5,036 nucleotides of DNA, taken from the NCBI GenBank assembly GCA_029561505.1, contig JAKQXK010000620.1, positions 1-5,036 on the forward strand. Direction: 5' to 3'. How positions within the stretch are numbered: position 1 is the first letter of the stretch; the number at the start of each line of letters is the position of its first letter. Shown one piece after another: positions 1 through 5,036 of this stretch. The notes under the pieces were generated by a model. That model worked only from the letters and a program-made list of their open reading frames with translations. It was not told the DNA's origin and made no database searches. Made by a program: the position numbers and the translations under genes. Origin of the DNA: Spirochaetota bacterium. GTDB taxonomy: Bacteria > Spirochaetota > Leptospiria > Turneriellales > Turneriellaceae.

Positions 1-1001
1 TCATATTTTGCTCCTTTTCAGAAGCGGTAAAAGAACACCCCGAGCTCATAAAGAAGTATCTGGGTTCAGTAGTGCCAGTGAAAGACAACTATTTCAGCGC
101 GCTGAACAGCGCCGTTTTCAGCGACGGCTCGTTTGTTTATATTCCCCCCGGGGTGCGATGCCCGATGGAGCTCTCTACCTACTTTCGCATCAACTCTGCC
201 AATACCGGCCAGTTCGAGCGCACGCTGATTATCGCCGACAACGACAGCTACGTGAGCTACCTCGAAGGCTGCACGGCGCCACAGCGAGACGAGAACCAGC
301 TGCACGCCGCAGTTGTTGAACTGGTTGCACTCGATCGTGCTCAGATAAAATATTCGACGGTTCAGAACTGGTACCCGGGCGACGAAAACGGCCGCGGCGG
401 CATCTACAATTTTGTCACAAAGCGCGGGCTCTGCAAAGGTGAATCATCGCATATCTCGTGGACTCAGGTAGAAACTGGGTCGGCGATCACCTGGAAGTAC
501 CCGAGCTGCATATTAAAGGGAGATAATTCCAAGGGTGAATTCTATTCGGTGGCTTTTACGGGCAACTACCAGCAAGCCGACACCGGAACAAAAATGATTC
601 ACCTTGGGCGCAACACGAGTAGCACCATTATTTCGAAGGGCATATCTGCAGGCCATGGCAAGAACACCTACCGCGGCTTGGTGCGCATGGGCGGCGCGGC
701 CACGAAATCGCGCAACTACACTCGCTGCGATTCATTGATTCTGGGCGCTACGGCCGAGGCACATACCTACCCTTATATTGAAGTTAAAAATCAGTCTTCG
801 CAGCTTGAACATGAAGCAACCACCTCAAAAGTCAGCGACGCGCAGCTCTACTTTCTGCGGCAACGCGGCCTCACCGAAGAAAATGCTGTGCACATGGTCG
901 TCAACGGCTTCTGCAAAGAAGTTTTTCGCGAACTACCGATGGAATTCGCCGTCGAAGCGCAGAAGCTATTAGAGATCAGCCTCGAAGACGCCAACGGATA
1001 A
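1..1001 (+). CDS. sufB: SufB, Fe-S cluster assembly scaffold subunit (5'-truncated by window edge)
   Basis: SufB is the scaffold subunit of the cytosolic SufBC2D complex, where Fe-S clusters are built from persulfide sulfur and iron. The first complete codon is at base 3, and 332 residues are visible before the TAA. E. coli SufB has 495 residues, so roughly the N-terminal third lies upstream. The frame is open to the edge: residues before the first GTG (base 72) read [20 protein letters not shown], a typical SufB stretch, so that GTG is internal. Other family blocks are [59 protein letters not shown] and [20 protein letters not shown]. The cysteine in RNYTRCDSL (codon 726-728) matches E. coli Cys405. 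The HEATTSK block keeps the His and Glu equivalent to His433 and Glu434. The end [20 protein letters not shown] is canonical. sufC begins five bases after the stop, so the two are surely cotranscribed. No defect is seen in the visible part. Confidence 0.97.
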   Translation, partial: IFCSFSEAVKEHPELIKKYLGSVVPVKDNYFSALNSAVFSDGSFVYIPPGVRCPMELSTYFRINSANTGQFERTLIIADNDSYVSYLEGCTAPQRDENQLHAAVVELVALDRAQIKYSTVQNWYPGDENGRGGIYNFVTKRGLCKGESSHISWTQVETGSAITWKYPSCILKGDNSKGEFYSVAFTGNYQQADTGTKMIHLGRNTSSTIISKGISAGHGKNTYRGLVRMGGAATKSRNYTRCDSLILGATAEAHTYPYIEVKNQSSQLEHEATTSKVSDAQLYFLRQRGLTEENAVHMVVNGFCKEVFRELPMEFAVEAQKLLEISLEDANG

Positions 1002-1006
1002 TTAAT

Positions 1007-1816
1007 ATGAACGAACCTATACTTGAAATTCGCGACCTGCGGGTGCGCACGGGTGAAAAAGAGATTCTCAAAGGCATTAACCTGACGCTTGGCGCCGGCG
1101 AAATTCACGCGATCATGGGGCCGAATGGCTCGGGTAAGAGCACGCTCTCGCATGTTCTGGCTGGCAGCCCTGATTTTGAGGTCACCGGCGGCAGCATCGT
1201 CTACAGAGGCCAAGACCTGCTGGCTATGCCCATCGAAGAGCGTGCCCGCGCCGGCGTATTCATCGCCTTTCAATACCCACCCGAGCTACCGGGCGTTAAC
1301 AACATGCAATTCTTGCGCACGGTCGTGAATACCGTTCGCAAATCACGCGGCGAAACAGAGATTGCGGCGGGTGAGTTCTTGAACAAGGCGAAGGCTGCGA
1401 TGGCGCGCCTCAAAATGGCGCCTGAAATGATAAAACGTTCGCTGAACGAAGGTTTTTCGGGCGGCGAAAAAAAGAAAAATGAAATTTTGCAGATGACCAT
1501 GCTCGAACCGACGCTCATGGTGCTCGACGAAATCGATTCAGGCCTCGACGTCGACGCGCTCGAACTCGTCGCCCGCGAAGCAGTGGCAACGATGGGACAC
1601 GGAGGTCCCTCGGTCGGGCGAGCCACGCATGGCGTTAGCACGACCATGGGACACGGAGGTCCCGAGGTCGCCCGAGCGATGGTTGTTATTACGCACTACT
1701 CGCGCATTCTCAAATACATCGAGCCACACCACGTGCACGTACTTTCGGGCGGCAAGATTATTGAATCGGGCGGCATTGAAATCGTGCATCGTATTGAAAG
1801 CCAGGGCTACGACTAA
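1007..1816 (+). CDS. sufC: SufC, Fe-S assembly ATPase, with an unusual in-frame insertion
   Basis: SufC is the ABC-type ATPase of the SufBC2D complex; its ATP-driven dimerisation reshapes SufB and SufD during cluster assembly. It is cytosolic and not a transporter. The 269 residues contain Walker A GPNGSGKS (38-45), Q-loop Gln89 in AFQYP, signature FSGGEKKKNEIL (150-161), Walker B LMVLDE with Glu175, D-loop SGLD (178-181) and H-loop His230 in ITHY. SufC is normally close to 248 residues. The excess lies between the helix after the D-loop and the H-loop strand: from DAL to THY there are 43 residues here against 20 in E. coli, so about 23 are extra. They include two MGHGGP motifs (196-201 and 214-219). 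All catalytic motifs and the frame are intact, so the protein may still function with an enlarged surface loop. The ATG follows the sufB stop by five bases with only a weak Shine-Dalgarno; the stop overlaps the sufD start (TAATG). Confidence 0.96.
   Translation: MNEPILEIRDLRVRTGEKEILKGINLTLGAGEIHAIMGPNGSGKSTLSHVLAGSPDFEVTGGSIVYRGQDLLAMPIEERARAGVFIAFQYPPELPGVNNMQFLRTVVNTVRKSRGETEIAAGEFLNKAKAAMARLKMAPEMIKRSLNEGFSGGEKKKNEILQMTMLEPTLMVLDEIDSGLDVDALELVAREAVATMGHGGPSVGRATHGVSTTMGHGGPEVARAMVVITHYSRILKYIEPHHVHVLSGGKIIESGGIEIVHRIESQGYD
1592..1623 (+). repeat. Repeat copy 1 within sufC
   Basis: This first direct-repeat copy encodes MGHGGPSVGRA in the sufC frame. The hairpin GGGAC (1594-1598)/GTCCC (1605-1609) is extended by CGA (1590-1592) pairing with TCG (1610-1612) across one bulged T. 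It differs from copy 2 by TC at 1610-1611 and GG at 1617-1618. Confidence 0.85.
1646..1677 (+). repeat. Repeat copy 2 within sufC
   Basis: This second direct-repeat copy encodes MGHGGPEVARA in the sufC frame. The hairpin GGGAC (1648-1652)/GTCCC (1659-1663) is extended by a T-G wobble, an A-A mismatch and then five pairs, CGACC (1641-1645) with GGTCG (1666-1670). It has GA at 1664-1665 and CC at 1671-1672 where copy 1 has TC and GG. Confidence 0.85.
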
Positions 1817-2616
1817 TGCCCACAGCCACTCATACAGAATTAAAGGTCAGCGGTGAGGATATCTCACTCAAGCTCGATGTGCAGGCAATTGTGTCTGCAG
1901 GCAAGCTCGAAGTCGACTGCAGCGCTAAGGCCGCAGACATTTTCGCTGATTTCAGCGGCAAAACGCTGGCCGAAGGTTCGGTCGTGAATTTCGTTATGCA
2001 GCCTCATTCGCATGCCCAAATTTTTCTAAAATTAGAAGATTCGAGCGGTGCGCTCGATTGCTCTTTCAGCATGGCTGAAGGCAGCGAAGCCAACATTTTT
2101 GCGCATGCCGAAAATTCAGACCTAAGGCTGCGGTTTTCTGCAGATGTGCAGCGGCATGCAACCGCGCGCTTTTTCGGGCTGACTCAGACAGAAAAGACAG
2201 AACACACAGATATCATCGTCGATGTGCACCACCTGCAGGGTGAGAACCTGACCGAACAGAAGTTTTATTCGTTTGCGGCCGATAGTTCGACGATCAGCTT
2301 CACCGGAAAAATCACGGTAGACAGCGGTGCAAGCGGAGCGGTTGCACACCAACTTCACAGGGGTACGGCACTCTCACCCACTGCCCGAATCGATGCGAAG
2401 CCATTCTTGAATATCCGCCATGACGATGTCAAGTGTACCCATGGTTCAACCGTTGGGTTCATCGACGAAACGGCACGCCATTATCTGATGGCGCGCGGCC
2501 TCGCGAAAGACGAAGCTGAGAACATGCTGATCCGCTCTTCTGAACAACAATTCTACGGGGCGCTGCCAGAAGGTGACGCACACAAATTTTTTGGTTATGA
2601 GGCAGCGGCAATATGA
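1816..2616 (+). CDS. sufD: SufD, Fe-S cluster assembly protein, short form
   Basis: SufD pairs with SufB in the SufBC2D scaffold complex, where it contributes to iron acquisition and to the cluster site at the SufB-SufD interface. The 266 residues match the beta-helix core and C-terminal SufD domain. The block ARIDAKPFLNIRHDDVKCTHG (about 190-210) is diagnostic, with Cys207 and His209 at the positions of E. coli Cys358 and His360, followed by STVGFIDETARHYLMARGL (211-229), the helical C-terminal part. It is much shorter than E. coli SufD (423 residues): the N-terminal helical domain and part of the helix core are missing. The reading frame cannot be extended upstream because the space is occupied by sufC, and the ATG overlaps the sufC stop by one base (TAATG), so this short form appears genuine. 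The end overlaps the next gene by four bases (ATGA). Confidence 0.92.
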   Translation: MPTATHTELKVSGEDISLKLDVQAIVSAGKLEVDCSAKAADIFADFSGKTLAEGSVVNFVMQPHSHAQIFLKLEDSSGALDCSFSMAEGSEANIFAHAENSDLRLRFSADVQRHATARFFGLTQTEKTEHTDIIVDVHHLQGENLTEQKFYSFAADSSTISFTGKITVDSGASGAVAHQLHRGTALSPTARIDAKPFLNIRHDDVKCTHGSTVGFIDETARHYLMARGLAKDEAENMLIRSSEQQFYGALPEGDAHKFFGYEAAAI

Positions 2617-2939
2617 GCGGTGAAATACAGACGAGCGACGACCTGCGCGAGAACATCATTGCCGCAATCAGAACCTGCTATGACCCGGAAATTCCGGTCA
2701 ATGTTTATGACCTGGGGCTGATCTATGGCATCGACATCGATGCCGAAAAGAATGTGCGCATCGATATGACACTGACATCGCCCAATTGCCCGTCGATAGA
2801 GTCGCTGCCGTCTGAAATACAGCAAAAGGCAGAAAGCGTTGACGGCGTAAAAACAGTGAAGATTGAACTCATATGGGATCCCCCTTTTCATACGGGTCTG
2901 ATGTCAGACGAGGCCAAGCTTCAACTGGGCCTGATGTAA
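2613..2939 (+). CDS. DUF59/MIP18-family metal-sulfur cluster assembly factor (YitW/SufT-like)
   Basis: Members of this family (DUF59; relatives include bacterial YitW, the SufT C-terminal domain, PaaD and eukaryotic MIP18/CIA2) help mature or deliver Fe-S clusters to client proteins in the cytosol. The 108-residue length is typical of single-domain members. Characteristic blocks are YDPEIPVNVYDLGLIYGI (23-40), with the conserved Asp-Pro-Glu, and MTLTSPNCPS (52-61), with the family's conserved Cys59. The C-terminal WDPPF...MSDEAKLQLGLM is the usual family ending. The ATG overlaps the sufD stop (ATGA) and has a GAGG Shine-Dalgarno at 2599-2602, so it is translationally coupled to sufD. Its place as the last gene of the suf block supports a role in the same pathway. 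The exact step is not known from sequence. I leave the symbol blank because naming in this family is inconsistent. Confidence 0.92.
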   Translation: MSGEIQTSDDLRENIIAAIRTCYDPEIPVNVYDLGLIYGIDIDAEKNVRIDMTLTSPNCPSIESLPSEIQQKAESVDGVKTVKIELIWDPPFHTGLMSDEAKLQLGLM

Positions 2940-3784
2940 TGCCCCGATCTGCGTTTGGCCTGCGGCAGGCTTTTTTTCTTGTGGCGATTGCGGGCAGCCT
3001 GCAATGCGCGTCACTCGTCAAAACGATTTTTAATCCCCCTCAGGTTGGTATTGACCGGGTTGAGATCAGAAACGTGGCGCTTACCGGCAGCGATCTCATT
3101 GTGCACGTCAGAATCAATAACCCGAATTCAATCGGCGCGACGCTGAACCAGATTGATTATGCCCTCGACGTTGATGGCGATCGGCTGCTGAACGGCAAGA
3201 AAGAAGATAAAACTGAGATCAGGTCGAATGACACGAGCACTATCGCCCTTCCCGTAACGATCAACTATACGGGCCTCAAATCAGGGATCACGGGCGCACT
3301 CTCGAAAAAGGTTCTGCCTTATGCATTCAAGGGCAAGGTAATTCTGGATACACCTGTCGGACCAATGAATTTCGATATCAGCGAAAGCGGTGAGATTCCT
3401 ATTCCTGACAGGCCGCGCTTTGATATTGAAAAGATTGCCCTCGCAGAATTTGGGGTAACATCTGCGACGCTCATGATACACATTAAGGTCTCAAACAACC
3501 ACGACTTTGAACTCGATATTCGCAGGTTTCGTTATGAATTTTCGCTGCAAGACAACCTGATATCGGCGGCAAATATCAATGTTGATCGCTCGGTCGCTCA
3601 GGATAAATCTATGTCAATCGCGCTGCCCGTGTCGCTGAAGGTTTTGGGCGTTAAGCGCAGCGTTGTCGACATGATTAAGTCGGGAAAAATCAAGTATTCA
3701 ATGAAATTTGACCTGGATATTCAGACGCGTTTCGGCCCGCTGACGATACCTTATGAACGCGATGGCTTAACTTCCCTTTACTGA
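2939..3784 (+). CDS. Putative lipoprotein with two LEA14/WHy-type domains (LEA type 2 family)
   Basis: The start at 2939 (TAATG overlap with the DUF59 stop) gives 281 residues. An upstream in-frame ATG at 2873 would bury the signal peptide behind 22 extra residues that only mirror the DUF59 gene. The N-terminus has a basic region (MPRSAFGLRQ), a hydrophobic core (AFFLVAIAGSL, 11-21) and Cys23 in SLQC. This is a relaxed, spirochaete-like lipobox rather than a strict one, so lipidation is likely but unproven. The mature protein shows two similar beta-rich modules, about 33-150 and 158-278. The first has VRINNPN (57-63) followed by LNQIDYALDVDGDRLLNGKKE, the WHy/LEA14 signature; the second has IKVSNNHDFELDIRRFRYEF (182-201) at the same place. 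Family members are often envelope or stress-associated proteins, and the molecular function is not established. No link to Fe-S assembly is evident beyond gene order. Confidence 0.85.
   Translation: MPRSAFGLRQAFFLVAIAGSLQCASLVKTIFNPPQVGIDRVEIRNVALTGSDLIVHVRINNPNSIGATLNQIDYALDVDGDRLLNGKKEDKTEIRSNDTSTIALPVTINYTGLKSGITGALSKKVLPYAFKGKVILDTPVGPMNFDISESGEIPIPDRPRFDIEKIALAEFGVTSATLMIHIKVSNNHDFELDIRRFRYEFSLQDNLISAANINVDRSVAQDKSMSIALPVSLKVLGVKRSVVDMIKSGKIKYSMKFDLDIQTRFGPLTIPYERDGLTSLY
2957..2977 (+). terminator. Possible intrinsic terminator inside the lipoprotein signal-peptide codons
   Basis: GCCTG (2958-2962), loop CGG and CAGGC (2966-2970) form a perfect five-pair GC-rich stem, with a possible extra G-U pair (2957/2971). 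Seven T residues (2971-2977), then CTT, follow directly. It lies 18 bases after the DUF59 stop codon, where a suf-operon terminator would be expected, yet within codons 7-13 of the next gene. The stem is short, so it may be leaky or only a coincidence of coding Gly-Leu-Arg-Gln-Ala-Phe-Phe. Confidence 0.45.
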
Positions 3785-3809
3785 CTATTCGCCGTTTTTA
3801 ATCACGCCC

Positions 3810-4019
3810 ATGGCAGAATTCAGTGCGGGTGACAAGGTCACGATTCAGAAACCTCCTCATATTTTTGAGGGCGTGATTATCATGCCTGGCGCACCGGCTG
3901 AAATCAGCAAGGTGAATGATGACGGCACTGTAGATTTGCTCTATTACGATCGGGAAATGATGCCGCACACGATGCCATCTGTAAAAGCATCAGAAATCAG
4001 TACAGCAGGCAGGGCATAA
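3810..4019 (+). CDS. Small hypothetical protein, 69 aa, possibly SH3-like barrel
   Basis: I do not recognise this gene. It encodes 69 residues with no signal peptide, membrane segment or cysteine, so it is probably cytosolic. The pattern GDKVTIQ (7-13), FEGVIIM (19-25), PAEISKVNDDGTVDLLYYD (29-47) and VKASEI (58-63) alternates short hydrophobic strands with Gly/Asp turns. It resembles small SH3-like or KOW/Tudor-like beta barrels, but this is a fold guess from pattern only. It starts 25 bases after the lipoprotein stop with no clear Shine-Dalgarno, and ends two bases before hisN. It is probably real because it fills the gap between two coupled genes, is co-oriented with them and has balanced, protein-like composition. 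Confidence 0.65.
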   Translation: MAEFSAGDKVTIQKPPHIFEGVIIMPGAPAEISKVNDDGTVDLLYYDREMMPHTMPSVKASEISTAGRA

Positions 4020-4021
4020 AC

Positions 4022-4801
4022 ATGAACACCGCACAAAAGTTCTTCGAAGAAATTTTACCCGAAGCCACAGCAATCAGCCGCGAAGTTTCGAAGCGATTCT
4101 TCAAAAAGCCACTTGAAGACATAGGCATGGTGAGCAAGGCCGATGCCTCGCCGGTGACCGCCGCTGACCTCGAGATTGAGGCCCGGTTGCGCGACCTCAT
4201 TTTGAAGCGTTTTCCCGATCATGGCATTATCGGTGAAGAACATGGCAGTGAAAATACCGACGCTGAATTCGTCTGGGTGCTTGACCCTATCGACGGTACA
4301 AAAAGTTTTATCACCGGCGTGCCGCTATTCACAACGCTTATCGCCCTGCAGCGAGGCGGGCAGCCAGAATGCGGCGCAATTTACCAGCCAATTCTTGATG
4401 AACTCGTCTGGGGAAACAACCGTGAGTGTTTTTTCAACGGCAAGCCCACACGCATGCGTACGAAAGCCGGCATCGCAGAAGCGACGCTGCTGATCACTGA
4501 CGCGCGCCACGCGGCAGAGCACCACCCGCAGGCAAATTTTAACGCACTCGCGCGCGAATCAAAATTCTGGCGCACATGGGCAGATGGTTATGGATATACA
4601 TTGCTGGCCACCGGGTACGCAGACATTATGCTCGACCCCGTCATGAACCCGTGGGACATAATGGCCGCAGTGCCCGTGATACGGGGCGCGGGCGGCACGA
4701 TTACCGATTTCGCCGGCAACGACCCGGTCAGCGGCAAGTCGATCATTGCGGCCTGCCCCGGTCTTCACCCGCTGGTGCTCAAGAAATTGAGCGATGCTTA
4801 A
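4022..4801 (+). CDS. hisN: Inositol-monophosphatase-family phosphatase, likely histidinol-phosphatase HisN
   Basis: This is a cytosolic Mg2+-dependent phosphatase. HisN-type enzymes remove phosphate from L-histidinol phosphate in histidine biosynthesis. The 259 residues are the usual family length. Metal-binding motifs are present in order: SPVTAADLEIE (43-53), GEEHG with Glu72 (71-75), WVLDPIDGTKSF with Asp88 and Asp91 (85-96), and NPWDIMAAVPVIRGAGG with Asp212 (209-225). The wording LDPIDGTKSFITGVPLFTTL and the WADGYGYTLLATGYADIMLD block (186-205) resemble histidinol-phosphatases more than SuhB (LDGTTNF) or CysQ (LDGTKEF). A related inositol or other sugar phosphatase remains possible. The ATG follows the small gene by two bases, with a weak purine-rich Shine-Dalgarno (CAGGG) just upstream. 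No other his gene is in the window, so the grouping gives no support for the substrate. Confidence 0.85.
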   Translation: MNTAQKFFEEILPEATAISREVSKRFFKKPLEDIGMVSKADASPVTAADLEIEARLRDLILKRFPDHGIIGEEHGSENTDAEFVWVLDPIDGTKSFITGVPLFTTLIALQRGGQPECGAIYQPILDELVWGNNRECFFNGKPTRMRTKAGIAEATLLITDARHAAEHHPQANFNALARESKFWRTWADGYGYTLLATGYADIMLDPVMNPWDIMAAVPVIRGAGGTITDFAGNDPVSGKSIIAACPGLHPLVLKKLSDA

Positions 4802-5036
4802 AAGCCTTTTCAACTTTCGCTTTCGCCTGACAGCCGCTATTTTTCTGGTGGCGCTTGGTGCCACCGTAACAGGCCTCGTATACTATTACCTGAACGCCAA
4901 GCGGCAAATCTGGTCGCAAATGAGCAATAGGGTCAAAGACTTCGGAAAAATCGGCGTCACGCTGATGAACGCAGACGACCTGCGCTATCTCGAAAAACTC
5001 GACACGAATCTGAACGATACGCGCCGAAATACAGCG
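4794..5036 (+). CDS. N-terminus of a membrane-anchored protein, probably a sensor/signalling protein (3'-truncated by window edge)
   Basis: An open frame starts at ATG 4794 and runs 81 codons to the window end without a stop. The ATG overlaps the end of hisN by eight bases (ATGCTTAA). The N-terminus MLKSLFNFRFR is basic, and residues 12-33 (LTAAIFLVALGATVTGLVYYYL) form one clear membrane segment, so by the positive-inside rule the rest should begin in the periplasm. The region that follows (about 34-81) is hydrophilic and probably helical. The phrase IGVTLMNADDLRYLEKL resembles the start of periplasmic sensing regions in membrane-bound cyclases, SpoIIE-type phosphatases and histidine kinases. 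The output domain is outside the window, so the class cannot be decided. The Shine-Dalgarno is weak, so translation may be coupled to hisN. Confidence 0.8.
   Translation, partial: MLKSLFNFRFRLTAAIFLVALGATVTGLVYYYLNAKRQIWSQMSNRVKDFGKIGVTLMNADDLRYLEKLDTNLNDTRRNTA

Larger units (their letters stand above)
1592..1677 (+). repeat. Short hairpin-forming repeat element inserted in frame in sufC
   Basis: Two 32-base copies (1592-1623 and 1646-1677) are separated by 22 bases, giving a period of exactly 54 bases, or 18 codons. Both begin ATGGGACACGGAGGTCCC and agree at 28 of 32 positions. Each contains the stem GGGAC/GTCCC around the loop ACGGAG. The spacer can form GCCA-CGCA-TGGC (1622-1633). TCGGGCGA (1614-1621) and TCGCCCGA (1668-1675) are exact reverse complements and could close a longer arm. 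The DNA replaces a short loop in the SufC family and adds about 69 bases. I infer a small palindromic repeat element, or a partial tandem duplication within one, that landed in phase with the reading frame. Its exact ends cannot be fixed without an uninterrupted relative. Confidence 0.7.

Noticed and set aside
72..1001. GTG at 72 as the true start of a short SufB
   Set aside because: The frame stays open to the window edge and the upstream residues match SufB closely, so the gene is truncated by the window, not by a start.
1466..1482. Slippery heptamer A AAA AAG in the sufC frame, as in the dnaX programmed -1 frameshift, with a TGA two codons later in the -1 frame
   Set aside because: It falls in the conserved EKK signature of SufC, where Lys-Lys codons are expected. 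A purine-rich stretch (GAAGG at 1448-1452) lies about 15 bases upstream, farther than the usual stimulator distance, and no clear downstream stem was seen. Frameshifting would only cut SufC short after its signature motif.
1538..1789. Minus-strand open frame across the sufC repeat (and other reverse-strand open frames)
   Set aside because: These lie opposite strongly conserved genes, have no family resemblance, and their openness follows from codon bias of the sense strand.
2873..2938. Upstream ATG at 2873 as the lipoprotein start
   Set aside because: It would add 22 residues ahead of a clear signal peptide and overlap the DUF59 gene by 67 bases. The ATG at 2939 gives a normal signal sequence and the same TAATG junction used by sufC-sufD.
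3852..3872. CCTC/GAGG inverted repeat with an AT-rich loop as a possible regulatory hairpin
   Set aside because: The four-pair stem, long loop and absence of a T-run make it no better than chance, and it lies within the coding region of the 69-residue protein.

Overview
The window is a densely packed run of eight genes, all on the + strand, with no gap longer than about 30 bases. It starts inside sufB and ends inside a membrane protein gene. The genes abut or overlap (TAATG and ATGA junctions, an 8-base overlap at the end), which suggests one or a few polycistronic transcripts. No promoter, rRNA, tRNA, CRISPR array or transposase gene was seen.

Organism: a Gram-negative-type bacterium of moderately high GC content. 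The SUF cluster, the double-WHy-domain putative lipoprotein with a relaxed lipobox, and the single-pass membrane protein would all fit a spirochaete of the Leptospirales (something like Turneriella). That placement is an impression from gene content, not a demonstration.

Layout: positions 1-2939 hold the iron-sulfur cluster assembly block sufB (C-terminal two thirds), sufC, sufD and a DUF59/MIP18-family assembly factor. SufB, SufC and SufD form the ATP-driven scaffold complex on which Fe-S clusters are built, and DUF59 proteins help mature or deliver clusters. No cysteine desulfurase (sufS) or sufU/sufE lies downstream of sufD here. Positions 2939-3784 encode a putative lipoprotein with two LEA14/WHy-type domains. 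Its signal-peptide codons contain a good match to an intrinsic terminator, placed just after the DUF59 stop codon. Positions 3810-4019 encode a 69-residue protein of unknown function. Positions 4022-4801 encode an inositol-monophosphatase-family enzyme best matched to histidinol-phosphatase HisN. Positions 4794-5036 are the start of a membrane-anchored protein, probably a sensor.

The most unusual feature is inside sufC. Between the Walker B/D-loop and the H-loop the protein carries about 23 extra residues, encoded by two 32-base near-identical repeats spaced exactly 54 bases apart. The DNA folds into a series of hairpins, and the two copies differ only at two dinucleotides, each replaced by its reverse complement. 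It looks like a short palindromic repeat element that has inserted in frame in an essential ATPase gene, comparable in kind to the protein-coding palindromic elements known from Rickettsia.
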